Source: Kofleriaceae bacterium
GTDB taxonomy: Bacteria; Myxococcota_A; Polyangia; Haliangiales; Haliangiaceae
Assembly: GCA_018058095.1 (NCBI GenBank)
Contig: JAGPCO010000008.1
Coordinates: 1 to 64,000, forward strand
Direction: 5' to 3'
Length of the DNA: 64,000 nucleotides
The position numbers and the translations under genes were made by a program. Below the pieces are notes generated by a model. It had not been told where the DNA came from. It made no database searches and saw only the letters and a program-made list of their open reading frames with translations. This document shows, piece after piece, positions 32,883 through 47,109 of this stretch (its first letter is position 1; each line of letters opens with the position of its first letter).

Positions 32883-33808
32883 TTGATGGAGTAGGTGATG
32901 GTCATCGGCTTGCCGCGCCGGGTGACCTCGATCTGCAGCGTGTTGGACTCTTTGACCTTGGTGTAGACCTCGAGGGCCTTGTCGGCCGAGGTCAGCTCCA
33001 TGTTGTTGACGGAGGTCAGCGTGTCGCCGTTGGACAGGCCCAGCTTGGCGAACGCCGAGTTGGGCCGGATCGCGTACAGCTTGAAGCCTGCGGTCTTGCC
33101 GTTCTTGACCGACGGCACGACCCGGGCCCCCTTGCTGAACTGCATCGGGTTGGCCAGGACCTGATCGACCAGGCTGCGATCGATCTCGTAGTTGCTGTCG
33201 TCGATCTTCTTGATGCCTCGATCGACCATGGCGGTGAGGTCATCGGTCGCGCCCGCTGGCGGCGCCTCGGCCACCGTCGGCGGCGGCGCCACCGGTGGCG
33301 CCTCGCCGAACAGCGACAGGCGCTCGACCCGGGACTTCGAGGCATCGGCGTGGAAGTCGACGTAGCGGTACGCGATCTTCTTGATCGGCCCTGCCCCGGG
33401 CACGGTGTCGCCCTCGCGGAACGAGCCCTGGGTCTCGGTCGTGGTCTGGACGATGGTCGCGAACGAGTCGCGCGGGCTGGCGCCGACGTTGGTGGCGATG
33501 AGGGTGAGCGGCAGGCTGGTCATCGGGATCTGCGACGGGTCGGTCGGCACCGCCGCCTGCGGCGCGGCCGGCACGCACTCGGCGCAGAACATGCTGCGGT
33601 CGACCAGCGGCTTGCCGTCCTTGCTGCGCGCTCCAGACTCGGCCGCCGCCAGCGGCCGACTCACCACCGGCACCCGCGGCGCGGTCTTGCTGTCGGCCAG
33701 CACCTTCTCCTCGACGACGTGGCTGACCGCCCGCGCCGCCAGGAAGGCGCAGGCGACCACGGTCAGCACGCCGACCACCCAGAAGTAGCGCTTGATCAGA
33801 TCCTGCAT
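32879..33808 (-). CDS. gspC: Type II secretion protein GspC with PDZ-like domain
   Basis: 309 residues. Membrane helix at residues 5-25 (YFWVVGVLTVVACAFLAA), a homology region (IPMTSLPLTLIATNVG, SFATIVQTTTETQGSFREGDTVPGAG) that contacts secretin N0, and a C-terminal PDZ domain (AGFKLYAIRPNSAFAKLGLSNGDTLTSVNNMELTS). GspC links the inner-membrane platform with the secretin and is implicated in substrate choice. It starts three bases after the regulator's stop and overlaps gspD by four bases, so it belongs to the same transcript. Confidence 0.9.
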   Translation of the reverse strand: MQDLIKRYFWVVGVLTVVACAFLAARAVSHVVEEKVLADSKTAPRVPVVSRPLAAAESGARSKDGKPLVDRSMFCAECVPAAPQAAVPTDPSQIPMTSLPLTLIATNVGASPRDSFATIVQTTTETQGSFREGDTVPGAGPIKKIAYRYVDFHADASKSRVERLSLFGEAPPVAPPPTVAEAPPAGATDDLTAMVDRGIKKIDDSNYEIDRSLVDQVLANPMQFSKGARVVPSVKNGKTAGFKLYAIRPNSAFAKLGLSNGDTLTSVNNMELTSADKALEVYTKVKESNTLQIEVTRRGKPMTITYSIK

Positions 33809-33811
33809 GGG

Positions 33812-35398
<1,587 letters not shown>

Positions 35399-35582
35399 GG
35401 TCACCATCCCCATAACAAACCAGGTGCCAGCTCACATTCCAGCTAACAGGTTGATATTCCGCCGGAATATTGCGATCTCCGGGGCCCGATCCTGCCACCG
35501 TGTCACGATGGGCCGAACTCGCTGCCAAACTGGCAAACCGATCGATCGGGCCGGTCGAGCCGGCGCGGCGGGGGTCCTGTGG
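35399..35582 (-). promoter_or_regulatory. Upstream region of the T2SS operon, with palindrome and sigma-54-like motif
   Basis: The region is AT-rich relative to the rest. It holds a palindrome ATATTCCGCCGGAATAT at 35454-35470 (7-bp arms, 3-bp centre) and, on the minus strand at 35429-35414, TGGCACCTGGTTTGTT. The latter resembles a -24/-12 element: GG then ten bases to GT, where the consensus has GC. With the ATG at 35398 the leader would be only a few bases, so the motif fits better if translation starts further downstream. The palindrome is the better-supported regulatory site. Confidence 0.45.
35454..35470. promoter_or_regulatory. 17-bp palindrome upstream of the T2SS operon
   Basis: ATATTCC-GCC-GGAATAT, an interrupted palindrome in an AT-rich island, about 55 bases before the regulator's start and about 112 bases past the kinase stop. 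Size and symmetry are those of an operator for a dimeric regulator, possibly the Fis-type domain of the adjacent NtrC-like protein. A role as a terminator is unlikely because the stem is short and AT-rich. Confidence 0.45.
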
Positions 35583-38396
<2,814 letters not shown>

Positions 38397-38425
38397 CTGG
38401 CCGGCAGAATATCGGATAATGGGCC

Positions 38426-39625
38426 GTGGTGCCGCGCCTGGTCGCTCTGCCTCTGCGCCTGGTCGGCCGCTGCGCCGCCATCGTCGCGGTGGCGCTGGCG
38501 TGGCCGGTGGCGGCGGCGGCGCAGGAGCTGCCGCCCATCACCGACCGCGAGTTCGCGCTCGACGCCTACGACGGCGTCGCCATCGGCAGCATCCGGATCG
38601 TCGGCATGGGCGGCGCGGCGCTGGCGACCGCCGAGGGCTCGGCCGGCACCCTGCTCAACGCGGCCGCGCCAGCGGTCCGGCCGGCGACCTCGACCGCTGG
38701 ATGGGACTGGGACTTCCACCTCGACGCCCTCAGCTCGACCGGGACGTCCGACCACGACAACAGCGGGCGCGCCGGCACCGACAGCACGACCATCACCACC
38801 TTCGGGCTGGCCGGGGTGCTCGGCGACTGGGGCCTGGCGGTGGTCGGCACCACCCTGGGCGGCAGCAGCCCCGGCCTGACCGGCGAGCGGCTCGACGTCA
38901 GCCTGGCCCGGGCCAAGCTGGCCCTGGCCCGGACCTTCCGCAACGAGGCGTACACCGCCGGCGTCGCGCTCCGGGTCGGCACGTTCAGCCTGACCTCGAC
39001 CGCCGCCGGCGAGCTGTTCTCGATCACCGGCAGCAGCCTGGAGCTGGGCGGGATGTGGCGGCCGTACCGCGGGGACGCGCGGGTCGGGCTGGCGGCGGCG
39101 TTGCCGGTGACCGGGACCCAGGTCGACACCAGCGCGTGTGACCCGATGGCCTGCGCTGGTCACGTCCTGCCCGAGCGCATGACGGTGCCGTGGCAGGTCG
39201 CCATCGGCGCGGCCTATCGCCTGGCGCCGACGCGGTGGAACCAGTGGGTCGGCGGCGACTTCCGGGACGAGCGGTCGGTCCTGTTCGCAGCCGACCTGGT
39301 GTTGACCGGCGCCGTCGCCGACGGGGCCGGGCTGGAGGCGTTCGGTCGCGGCGAGCTCCAGCGCTCGGGCCGGAGCGTCGTGGTGTCACCGCGCCTGGGC
39401 GCGGAGTACGAGTGGCTGCCCGGCCGGCTCCGCCTGCGCGCCGGGACCTACTGGGAGCCGGCGCGCCTGGCGGGCAGCGCCGGTCGGGTCCACGGCACCG
39501 CCGGGCTGGAGGTGCGGTGGCTGCAGTTCGCCCTGTGGGGGCAACGTCGCCTGCGCCTCTCCTTCACCTTCGACGGCGCGCGCCGGTACCAGAACGGCGG
39601 CGTCTCGGTCGGGTTCTGGCACTAG
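38426..39625 (+). CDS. Predicted outer-membrane beta-barrel protein
   Basis: 399 residues from a GTG; the gap to the divergent kinase gene is only 29 bases. A signal peptide (VGRCAAIVAVALAWPVAAAA, cleavage likely before QELPP) is followed by a region with alternating polar/hydrophobic strands. The segment IRIVGMGGAALATAEGSAGTLLNAAAPAVRP recalls the N-terminal plug of FadL/PorV-like and UPF0164-type barrels. The chain ends with an aromatic (VGFWH), as many barrels do. I do not recognise a specific family. It may be an envelope protein related to the neighbouring secretion genes, but there is no direct evidence. Confidence 0.65.
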   Translation: MVPRLVALPLRLVGRCAAIVAVALAWPVAAAAQELPPITDREFALDAYDGVAIGSIRIVGMGGAALATAEGSAGTLLNAAAPAVRPATSTAGWDWDFHLDALSSTGTSDHDNSGRAGTDSTTITTFGLAGVLGDWGLAVVGTTLGGSSPGLTGERLDVSLARAKLALARTFRNEAYTAGVALRVGTFSLTSTAAGELFSITGSSLELGGMWRPYRGDARVGLAAALPVTGTQVDTSACDPMACAGHVLPERMTVPWQVAIGAAYRLAPTRWNQWVGGDFRDERSVLFAADLVLTGAVADGAGLEAFGRGELQRSGRSVVVSPRLGAEYEWLPGRLRLRAGTYWEPARLAGSAGRVHGTAGLEVRWLQFALWGQRRLRLSFTFDGARRYQNGGVSVGFWH

Positions 39626-39670
39626 CAGGGTTCGAGAAGCGTCGCGCAGCGGCGTTTCTCGCGCCCTGCT
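39624..39670. terminator. Stop-codon-linked palindromic element, copy B
   Basis: Outer arms AGCAGGG (39624-39630) and CCCTGCT (39664-39670), inner 13-bp stem 39633-39645 with 39649-39661 (two G-T wobbles) around a GCA loop. The first two bases belong to the TAG stop codon of the outer-membrane gene. It separates two convergent genes, so it probably ends transcripts from both sides. It shares CTCGCGCCCTGCT with copy D. Confidence 0.65.
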
Positions 39671-39805
39671 CCCGTGCCCGTGCCCGTGCCCGTGCCCCTG
39701 CCCGATCGCTCGGGCGGTGCCGGCGCCCGCGCTCGAGTTGCTCGAGCCGCCCAGACTCGTGCCCCGGCCCGTGCCTGGGCCCGTGCGCAATCGTCGCCCG
39801 ATCGC
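39671..39805. repeat. CCCGTG hexamer repeat and degenerate GC-rich spacer
   Basis: Four perfect CCCGTG units at 39671-39694, followed by CCCCTG and, further on, irregular CCCGTGCC-like units up to about 39785. Non-coding spacer before the stop of the cyclophilin gene. Likely slippage-generated. Confidence 0.7.
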
Positions 39806-40594
<789 letters not shown>

Positions 40595-40638
40595 GGCCGC
40601 TGCATACCACGGCCGTGCCAGCCTTTCATCCAGGCCGC

Positions 40639-40684
40639 CAGGACGCTGCAACCGCGGGGCAGCCGCGTTCGCAGCAGCCTGCTA
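40639..40684 (-). terminator. Stop-codon-linked palindromic element, copy C
   Basis: On the minus strand it starts at the TAG stop of the BMC-T gene (40682-40684) as TAGCAGGCTGCTG and folds into a long imperfect hairpin of about 19 pairs with a short loop, ending at CCTG (40639-40642). It probably terminates the microcompartment operon. Confidence 0.6.
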
Positions 40685-41290
40685 GCGGAACAGGCGGCCG
40701 CGCAGGTCGGGCGCCGGCTGGGCGATGACCTCGAGCGCGGCCAGCGCGCCGACCGTGCCGGTGCCATCGACCGCCGCCGCCGCCGCCGCCGCCGCTGCCT
40801 CGATCGCGCCCAGGCTTCCGGTCAGGGTGAAGTAGCCCTTGCCAGCCAGGTCGACGGCGAGGCGGACGTCGCGCACCACCACCTCGGCGACCTTGCAGGC
40901 CGCGTCGGCGGCGGCGATGGCCCCGCACACCAGCTGGCTCTCGACGATCGCCACCGCCTCGGCCGCGTCGTCGCCCGACCAGTCGGGCCCGGCCACCGGC
41001 GCGCCCAGCATCGGCCAGACCTGGACGTCGGCCTGCGGCAGCAGCAGCCAGGCCAGCAGCTGGTCGCGCGCGGCCAGCCGGCCGGCCGCGACCGCCTCGT
41101 CGACCTCGGCCACGCCGCCCTCGAGGACGATGACGTGCTTGCCGCCCGACACCGCGCGCGAGTGCAGCAGCAGCGCCGGCGACCGCTTGAGCGCGGCGTC
41201 GGCCACCACCACGCCGCGGGCGATGGTCGCGACCTCGAGCAACCCGAGCGCCGGGCCCCGGCTGGCGGCGGCGACGGCGACGGCGGTCAC
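40682..41290 (-). CDS. Tandem-domain microcompartment shell protein (BMC-T, PduT-like)
   Basis: 202 residues from a GTG overlapping the aldehyde dehydrogenase stop by four bases. Two BMC domains are visible: residues 12-95 (ALGLLEVATIARGVVVADAALKRSPALLLHSRAVSGGKHVIVLEGGVAEV) and 108-190 (AEAVAIVESQLVCGAIAAADAACKVAEVVVRDVRLAVDLAGKGYFTLTG). The pattern is that of single-trimer BMC-T proteins such as PduT. Trimers tile into the shell facets as pseudohexamers. No Cys suited to a 4Fe-4S site is evident at the central pore, unlike PduT. It is the last gene of the five-gene compartment operon. Confidence 0.85.
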   Translation of the reverse strand: MTAVAVAAASRGPALGLLEVATIARGVVVADAALKRSPALLLHSRAVSGGKHVIVLEGGVAEVDEAVAAGRLAARDQLLAWLLLPQADVQVWPMLGAPVAGPDWSGDDAAEAVAIVESQLVCGAIAAADAACKVAEVVVRDVRLAVDLAGKGYFTLTGSLGAIEAAAAAAAAAVDGTGTVGALAALEVIAQPAPDLRGRLFR

Positions 41291-42741
41291 ACGAAGCGGA
41301 ACGCTTCCTTGAGCGTGCAGCGGCGCTCGCGCGTGAAGTGGCGCGCGGTGGTCAGGCCCTCGCCGGTCGGGCTGGCGATCGTGAACGAGGTGTAGCCCTC
41401 GCCGCCGAGAGCGAGGCCGGCGTACGAGGCGTCGTTCTTGACGAAGATGCTGCAGTTACACACCCGCGCCATCGCCGCCATGTTGTCGATGTTGAGCGAC
41501 TGCATGGTCGCGGTGTGGTGGAAGCCGTGCTCGACCCGCAGCGCCATGGCGATGGCGTCGGCCGTGTCCTTGGCCCGCACCAGCGGGATGACCGGCATGA
41601 GCAGCTCGTGCTGCACGAACGGGTGCGACTCCTCGACCTCGCACAGCAGGATGCGCAGGTCGTCGCCCTGCCCGCGCACGCCGATCTGCTCGGCGATGAG
41701 GCCGGCGTTCTTGCCGACCCACGCCTTGTTGACGTGATCGCCCTCGAGCACGACCTTCTCGAGCTCGCGCACCTGGCGGGCGTCGAGGAGGAGGGCGCGG
41801 TTCTTCTGCAGGCGCTCGACCAGGCCGCGGGCGATGCTGTCGACCGCGATGATCTCCTTCTCGGCGATACAGACGATGTTGTTGTCGAGCGAGGCGCCGC
41901 GGACGATGGCGTCGGCCGCCTTGTCGAGGTTGGCGGTCTCGTCGACCACCGCCGGCGGGTTGCCGGGACCGGCGGCGATGACCTTCTTGCCCGAGGCCAT
42001 GGCCTGCTTGACCACGGCCGGGCCACCGGTGACCACGACCAGGCGCACGTGTGGATGCACCATCAGGGCCTGGGCGCTGTCGACGGTCGGCTTCTCGATC
42101 GAGACCAGCACGTCGCGCGGCCCGCCGGCGGCGGCGATGGCCTCACCCAGGAGGTGCACGAACCAGTTGCTGACCCGGGCCGCCGACGGGTGGACGTTGA
42201 GCACCACCGCGTTGCCGCCGGCGATCATGCCGATGGCGTTGCACAGGATGGTCTCGGTCGGGTTCGTGGTCGGGGTCACCGCGAGGATGACGCCGTACGG
42301 GGCCCGCTCGGTCAGCATCAGGCCGTCGTCGCCGGTGTAGGCGTCGGGCCGCAGGATCTCGACGCCCGGGGTCTTCTCGGCGACCAGGCGGTTCTTGGCC
42401 AGCTTGTCCTGGTACCGCCCCAGCCCGGTCTCCTCGACCGCGTAGCGCGACAGGGCCTCGAGGTTGGCCAGCGTGACCTGCCGCATCGCCGCGATCATCT
42501 TGCGGCGGACCTCGACCGACAGCCGCTCGTTCTGCTCGAAGCCGCGCCGGGCCGCGGCCACTGCAGCGTCGGCGTCGGCGTACACGCCGACGGTCCCGCG
42601 CGGGACCGAGGCACCCGCGGACGGCCCCGAATTGCTCGGCGCCACCGGCAGGCGCGGCGGCGCGGCCGACGGGCCTCCGCCCAGCCGCTCGAGCACGCGC
42701 GCGACGATCTCCTCGATCTTGCGTTCGTCGAGCATGGCCAT
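41287..42741 (-). CDS. CoA-acylating aldehyde dehydrogenase of a microcompartment (EutE/PduP-like)
   Basis: 484 residues. It follows PduP/EutE closely: NAD-binding APYGVILAVTPTTNPTETILCNAIGMI, GNPPAVVDETANL, and the catalytic Cys291 in SLDNNIVCIAEKE. The first 20 residues (LDERKIEEIVARVLERLGG) form an amphipathic helix followed by a Pro/Ala/Gly linker, the layout of encapsulation peptides that bind shell proteins. It should convert a toxic aldehyde, CoA and NAD to acyl-CoA and NADH inside the compartment. No signature enzyme that generates the aldehyde (diol dehydratase, glycyl radical enzyme, ethanolamine lyase) and no phosphotransacylase is in the window, so the substrate is unknown. Confidence 0.9.
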   Translation of the reverse strand: MAMLDERKIEEIVARVLERLGGGPSAAPPRLPVAPSNSGPSAGASVPRGTVGVYADADAAVAAARRGFEQNERLSVEVRRKMIAAMRQVTLANLEALSRYAVEETGLGRYQDKLAKNRLVAEKTPGVEILRPDAYTGDDGLMLTERAPYGVILAVTPTTNPTETILCNAIGMIAGGNAVVLNVHPSAARVSNWFVHLLGEAIAAAGGPRDVLVSIEKPTVDSAQALMVHPHVRLVVVTGGPAVVKQAMASGKKVIAAGPGNPPAVVDETANLDKAADAIVRGASLDNNIVCIAEKEIIAVDSIARGLVERLQKNRALLLDARQVRELEKVVLEGDHVNKAWVGKNAGLIAEQIGVRGQGDDLRILLCEVEESHPFVQHELLMPVIPLVRAKDTADAIAMALRVEHGFHHTATMQSLNIDNMAAMARVCNCSIFVKNDASYAGLALGGEGYTSFTIASPTGEGLTTARHFTRERRCTLKEAFRFV

Positions 42742-42744
42742 GCC

Positions 42745-43050
42745 TCAGCCCTCGAGGTCGCTGGCCTTGAGGTAGCGATGCTGGCCGTCGACCGCGACCT
42801 CATCGACGATGGCCATGATGGTCGCGTCGACCGGCTTGTTCTGGGTGGCCTGGGTCTGTCGGGCCGAGCTGCCAGCGCAGTACAGGACGACGTCGCCGAT
42901 GCCGGCGCCGACGGCGTCGACGGCGATGGCCACCCCGCCGGCGGCCTTGCCGTCGACGTCACAGGCCCGCACCACCAGGAGCTTGAGCCCCTCGAGGGTC
43001 GGTTCCTTGCGGGACGCCACCAGCGTCCCGATCACCCGGCCGAGGATCAC
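42745..43050 (-). CDS. Microcompartment vertex protein (BMC-P, EutN/CcmL family)
   Basis: 101 residues from a [58 protein letters not shown] and [12 protein letters not shown] are the standard blocks of EutN/CcmL pentamers, which close the icosahedral vertices. It sits between the aldehyde dehydrogenase (three bases) and BMC-H (eight bases) genes. Only one BMC-P is encoded here; in Haliangium ochraceum additional copies lie elsewhere. Confidence 0.93.
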   Translation of the reverse strand: MILGRVIGTLVASRKEPTLEGLKLLVVRACDVDGKAAGGVAIAVDAVGAGIGDVVLYCAGSSARQTQATQNKPVDATIMAIVDEVAVDGQHRYLKASDLEG

Positions 43051-43058
43051 GGCGCGGG

Positions 43059-43352
43059 CTACTTCTTCTCGCTGCCCTGGCGGCCCAGCGGCAGCGACGC
43101 GTCGACGTTGGCGTGCGGGCGCGGGATGACGTGGACCGAGACCACCTCACCGACACGCTCGGCCGCGCGCTGCCCCGCCTCGGTCGCCGCCTTCACGGCG
43201 GCGACGTCGCCACGGACGATGGCGGTGACGTAGCCACCACCGGTCTTCTCGTAGCCGACCAGCTCGACCTTGGCCGCCTTGACCATCGCGTCGGCGGCCT
43301 CGACCATGCCGACGAATCCCTTGACTTCGATCATTCCAAGCGCGTCAGCCAT
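43059..43352 (-). CDS. Microcompartment hexameric shell protein (BMC-H, PduA/EutM type)
   Basis: 97 residues with GGAG upstream of the [60 protein letters not shown] is a textbook Pfam BMC domain, and [11 protein letters not shown] closes it. The pore motif corresponds to KTGGGY. It is the main facet protein. The short tail (LGRQGSEKK) is charged. Confidence 0.95.
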   Translation of the reverse strand: MADALGMIEVKGFVGMVEAADAMVKAAKVELVGYEKTGGGYVTAIVRGDVAAVKAATEAGQRAAERVGEVVSVHVIPRPHANVDASLPLGRQGSEKK

Positions 43353-43400
43353 CGTGGTTCTCCGGGGCTACTAGCTACTACGAGACGGTGAAACGAGCGG

Positions 43401-44039
43401 TTAGCGGTCGACGAACTTCTCGGGTTCCTTGCCGACGACCTGGGCCAGGGCCCCGGTCGCGGCGCGGGCGGCGGCGTCGATCTCGGCCTCGGGGCCGGAC
43501 ATGTACAGGCGGCCGAACGCGCCGTACGGCGTGACGTTGATGAGCGACACGTTCGCCGCCTTCTCGGCCTCGTTGGCGGCCAGGACGGCGTAGCCGGCCG
43601 GCTCACACTCGAGGATGAACAGCGACTGGCCCGGCAGCACCATCATGCCCTGCGACGAGCGGTTGATGATCTGGGTCTGGTAGGCCTCGACGCCGCGGAT
43701 GATCTGGTTGGTCAGGACCTTCGGCTTGAGCCGATCACCCTCGCTGACCTCGAGCCGCTTGAGGATGGTCGCGCCGGCCTGCAGCACCTCGCCCTGGTCC
43801 CAGTCGTGGACCTCGAGCAGGCCGTAGGCGCGCTCGACCACCTGCACCGCCGGCTGCACCTTGGTCGCCTTGAGCGCGGCGTCGGTGACCTGGTTGATGG
43901 CGATGCCGGGGGCGATCTCGACCCACAGCGAGGCCTGCCCGGGCACCGGGAGGAAGCCGCGCGACGTCTTGCCCATGAAGGTCGCGAGCTGCGGCTGCAG
44001 CGCGTCGAGGAAGCAGTACGTTCGGAGGGCGATCGCCAT
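43401..44039 (-). CDS. Tandem-domain microcompartment shell protein (BMC-T, double-stacking type)
   Basis: 212 residues from the ATG at 44037-44039; a TTG eight codons upstream is possible but has no ribosome site. Two domains with permuted BMC topology are suggested by [36 protein letters not shown] and [40 protein letters not shown]. It is close to the H. ochraceum BMC-T family that stacks two trimers with gated pores, judging from recall of the family. It is the first gene of the operon, 48 bases upstream of BMC-H. The 116-bp gap to the divergent TolC-type gene should hold the promoter. Confidence 0.85.
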   Translation of the reverse strand: MAIALRTYCFLDALQPQLATFMGKTSRGFLPVPGQASLWVEIAPGIAINQVTDAALKATKVQPAVQVVERAYGLLEVHDWDQGEVLQAGATILKRLEVSEGDRLKPKVLTNQIIRGVEAYQTQIINRSSQGMMVLPGQSLFILECEPAGYAVLAANEAEKAANVSLINVTPYGAFGRLYMSGPEAEIDAAARAATGALAQVVGKEPEKFVDR

Positions 44040-44155
44040 CGGTGGGCTGACGCTAGCAGGCAAGGCGCGTCGACTTCAACGCGCTGGGCGCGAAGATGTC
44101 GGGGCCAGCGCGGACGAAATGAAAGGCGACCGGTGACGGTTGACAGGCCTCCCCC

Positions 44156-45776
44156 GTGACGCAAGCTACCGCCGTGCCGCCCGCCCACCGTCGCCTCGCC
44201 CTCGTCGCCGGGCTGCTCGCCGCCGGCGCCGCCCCGGCACGCGCCGATCTGCTCGATCGTGTGCTGCGGCAGGCCGCGGGCGGCGCTGGCGCCGGCGCGG
44301 CGCCCCCGGTCAGCCCCACCAGCCCGGCCAGCACCGTCAGCCCCGCCGGCGCCGGCGGCCTGGCCGGCCCGCTCGAGGCGACCGACCTCGCCACCCTCAT
44401 CGGCGTCGCCGTGCGCACCTCACCGGCCCTGGCCCGCGCCGCCATCGACCGCGACCTGGCCCGGGCCCAGGCCGCGGCCGCCCGCGCGCTCGACGACTGG
44501 CGGCTCCAGGCCAACCTCGACGTGTCGTCGAGCGGCGGCCGCGTCGCCGGCATCACCATCGAACGGCAGACCGAGGTCACGCTCGGTGGCACCTTGCTGC
44601 GCGCGCTGCCGACCGGCGGCACCGTGTCGCTGCACGCCGAGGGCACGCTGTCGGACGTCGACGCCGCCACCGTCGGCGGGCGCGACTGGGAGGAGCGCCT
44701 GGGCCTGACCCTGGCCCACCCGCTGCTGCGCGGCCGCGGCCGCGCCGTGGCCCGCGCCGACGTCGGCCGGGCCCGGCTGGCGGCCGACGCGGCCGAGCTG
44801 GCGGCTCGACGCGAGGCCATCGGCGCGGTGCAGCAGGTGGTGGCCGCGTACTGGGACCTGGTGTTCGCGCAGCGCGAGCACGAGATCCGGCTCGGCTCTC
44901 TCGAGCTGGCGCGCGAGCGCCTGCGCCGGACCCAGGCCGCGCTCGCCGCCGGCTCGGTCGCGCTGGCCGAGACGGTGGAGATCGAGCAGGTGGTCGTGAC
45001 CCGGGAGGAGGCCGCGCTGGCGGCCGAGCTGACCGTGCTCGACCGCTCCCTCGCGCTGCGTGGCGTGGTCGGCCTGGCCATCGCCGCCGGCCAGCTCGGA
45101 CTGACCGTGGTGCAGCCGCTCGACCTGCCGGCGCGGCAGTACGACCTGGCCGCCAGCCTGGCCGCGGCCCGGTCCAGCTCCCCCGAGCTGGCCGAGCTCG
45201 CGGTGTCCGACGCCCAGGCCGCGATCGACGTCGAGGTGGCCGAGAGCGGCCTCTTGCCAGCGCTCGACGCCACCCTCTCGCTCGGCCCGCGCGGCCGCGG
45301 CGAGACCCTGGGCGAGGCCAGCCGCAACCTGGTCACCGTCGACGACGTGGTCGTGGTCGGCCGGCTCAGCCTCGAGCACGACCTGGGCCAGCGCGCGGCC
45401 CGGGCCGGGCGCGACACGGCGCAGCTGCGCCGGGCCCGGACCCGCCTCGGCGCGATCGACGTCGAGCGCCAGCTGGCGCTGGCGGTGGCCAGCACCAGCA
45501 CCGCGCTCGAGGCTGGGCGCCAGCGCGCGGCCCTGGCCGAGCAGACCATCGCCCTGGCCCGGCGCAACATCGGCATCGAGCAGACCCGCTACGCGCTCGG
45601 CAAGTCGACCAACTTCGACGTGCTGACCCGTCAGGACGAGCTGCGCGAGGCCGAGCTGCGGCTGGCCCGCATCGTCGTCGACTGGCACAAGGCCGAGGCG
45701 GCGCTGCGCGCCCTCACCGGCGACCTGCTGCGCGACTTCGCGATCGACGTGCGGGCGGCGACGACCGCGCCGGCGC

Positions 45777-45802
<26 letters not shown>
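44156..45802 (+). CDS. TolC-family outer-membrane efflux protein
   Basis: 548 residues from a GTG. After a signal peptide ([17 protein letters not shown]) and a Gly/Pro/Ala/Ser linker, the body shows two long helical repeats with the outer-membrane factor pattern: [47 protein letters not shown], then a second copy starting about [46 protein letters not shown], and near the end [29 protein letters not shown]. Trimers form an exit duct for tripartite efflux or type I secretion. No membrane-fusion or ABC/RND partner is adjacent. A TTGACA at 44140-44145 has no usable -10 before the start. It overlaps the convergent pgeF gene by 26 bases. Confidence 0.85.
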
Positions 45803-46547
<745 letters not shown>

Positions 46548-46605
46548 GGGCTCCTCGTAACACGCCCGGGCCGGGCCGCGGGACGCCCGTGGTACGCTGC
46601 GGGGG

Positions 46606-47109
46606 ATGATTCCCTACGATGATCTGGTCATGGCGCTGCGCTCGTGGCGCGAGCGCAACGGCATGCCCACCTCGACCATGACCGCCCGGTCCGGCAGCGG
46701 CCCGGCCCGCACCGGCGGCCCGGTCAGCGGGTCGATGCCGGCCGCCCGCGGCCCGGTCAGTGGGTCGATGCCGGCCGCCCGCGGCCCGGTCAGCGGGTCG
46801 ATGCCGGCCGTGGCCGCCCCGCCGCGCCCGCCGGCGCCGCTGCTGGCCGACGATGACGTGCTCGAGGTTGGCGCGGCCGAGGTCGACGAGTACGACGCCG
46901 AGGGCGGCGACTTCGCGCTCGGCTTCACCGGCGCCAGCGCGGAGGCCGAGTCGACCGCCATCGGCCAGGCGCCGCGGGCGGGCTTCGTCAGCGCCAGCAC
47001 CGATCCAGGTGGCTGGGCCGCCGGCGACACCCGCGCGCCGACGTACGCGGGCGAGACCGAGAGCCTCGACGAGACGATGGTCGGCGACGACCACGACCCG
47101 CCCCGGTGA
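46606..47109 (+). CDS. Repeat-containing protein of unknown function
   Basis: 167 residues. I do not recognise it. A short N-terminal helix with charged and aromatic residues (MIPYDDLVMALRSWRERNG) is followed by about three copies of an 11-residue repeat (RGPVSGSMPAA), a Pro/Ala linker and an acidic Gly/Ala-rich C-terminus (DDDVLEVGAAEVDEYDAEGG, SLDETMVGDDHD). It is likely soluble and largely disordered. It ends in a four-base overlap with the MDR-like gene, so the two are co-translated and may work together. Confidence 0.6.
   Translation: MIPYDDLVMALRSWRERNGMPTSTMTARSGSGPARTGGPVSGSMPAARGPVSGSMPAARGPVSGSMPAVAAPPRPPAPLLADDDVLEVGAAEVDEYDAEGGDFALGFTGASAEAESTAIGQAPRAGFVSASTDPGGWAAGDTRAPTYAGETESLDETMVGDDHDPPR
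46721..46810 (+). repeat. 33-bp in-frame tandem repeat
   Basis: About 2.7 near-identical units with CGGTCAG at 46721, 46754 and 46787. Each unit encodes the 11 residues RGPVSGSMPAA. One unit differs by a synonymous change (AGT for AGC), so the protein sequence is kept. Confidence 0.85.

Noticed and set aside
35414-35429. Sigma-54 promoter TGGCACCTGGTTTGTT before the NtrC-type gene
   Set aside because: Not listed as a separate promoter: the -12 dinucleotide is GT instead of GC and the implied leader is only a few bases if the ATG at 35398 is right. It is kept only as a comment and as weak support in the T2SS finding.
44140-44145. TTGACA as promoter for the TolC-type gene
   Set aside because: A matching -10 would fall inside the coding sequence and has no TATAAT-like bases.
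46721-46810. CRISPR array
   Set aside because: The repeats are directly adjacent, in frame and without spacers, so they are a coding tandem repeat. The same holds for the 86-bp repeat at 47893.
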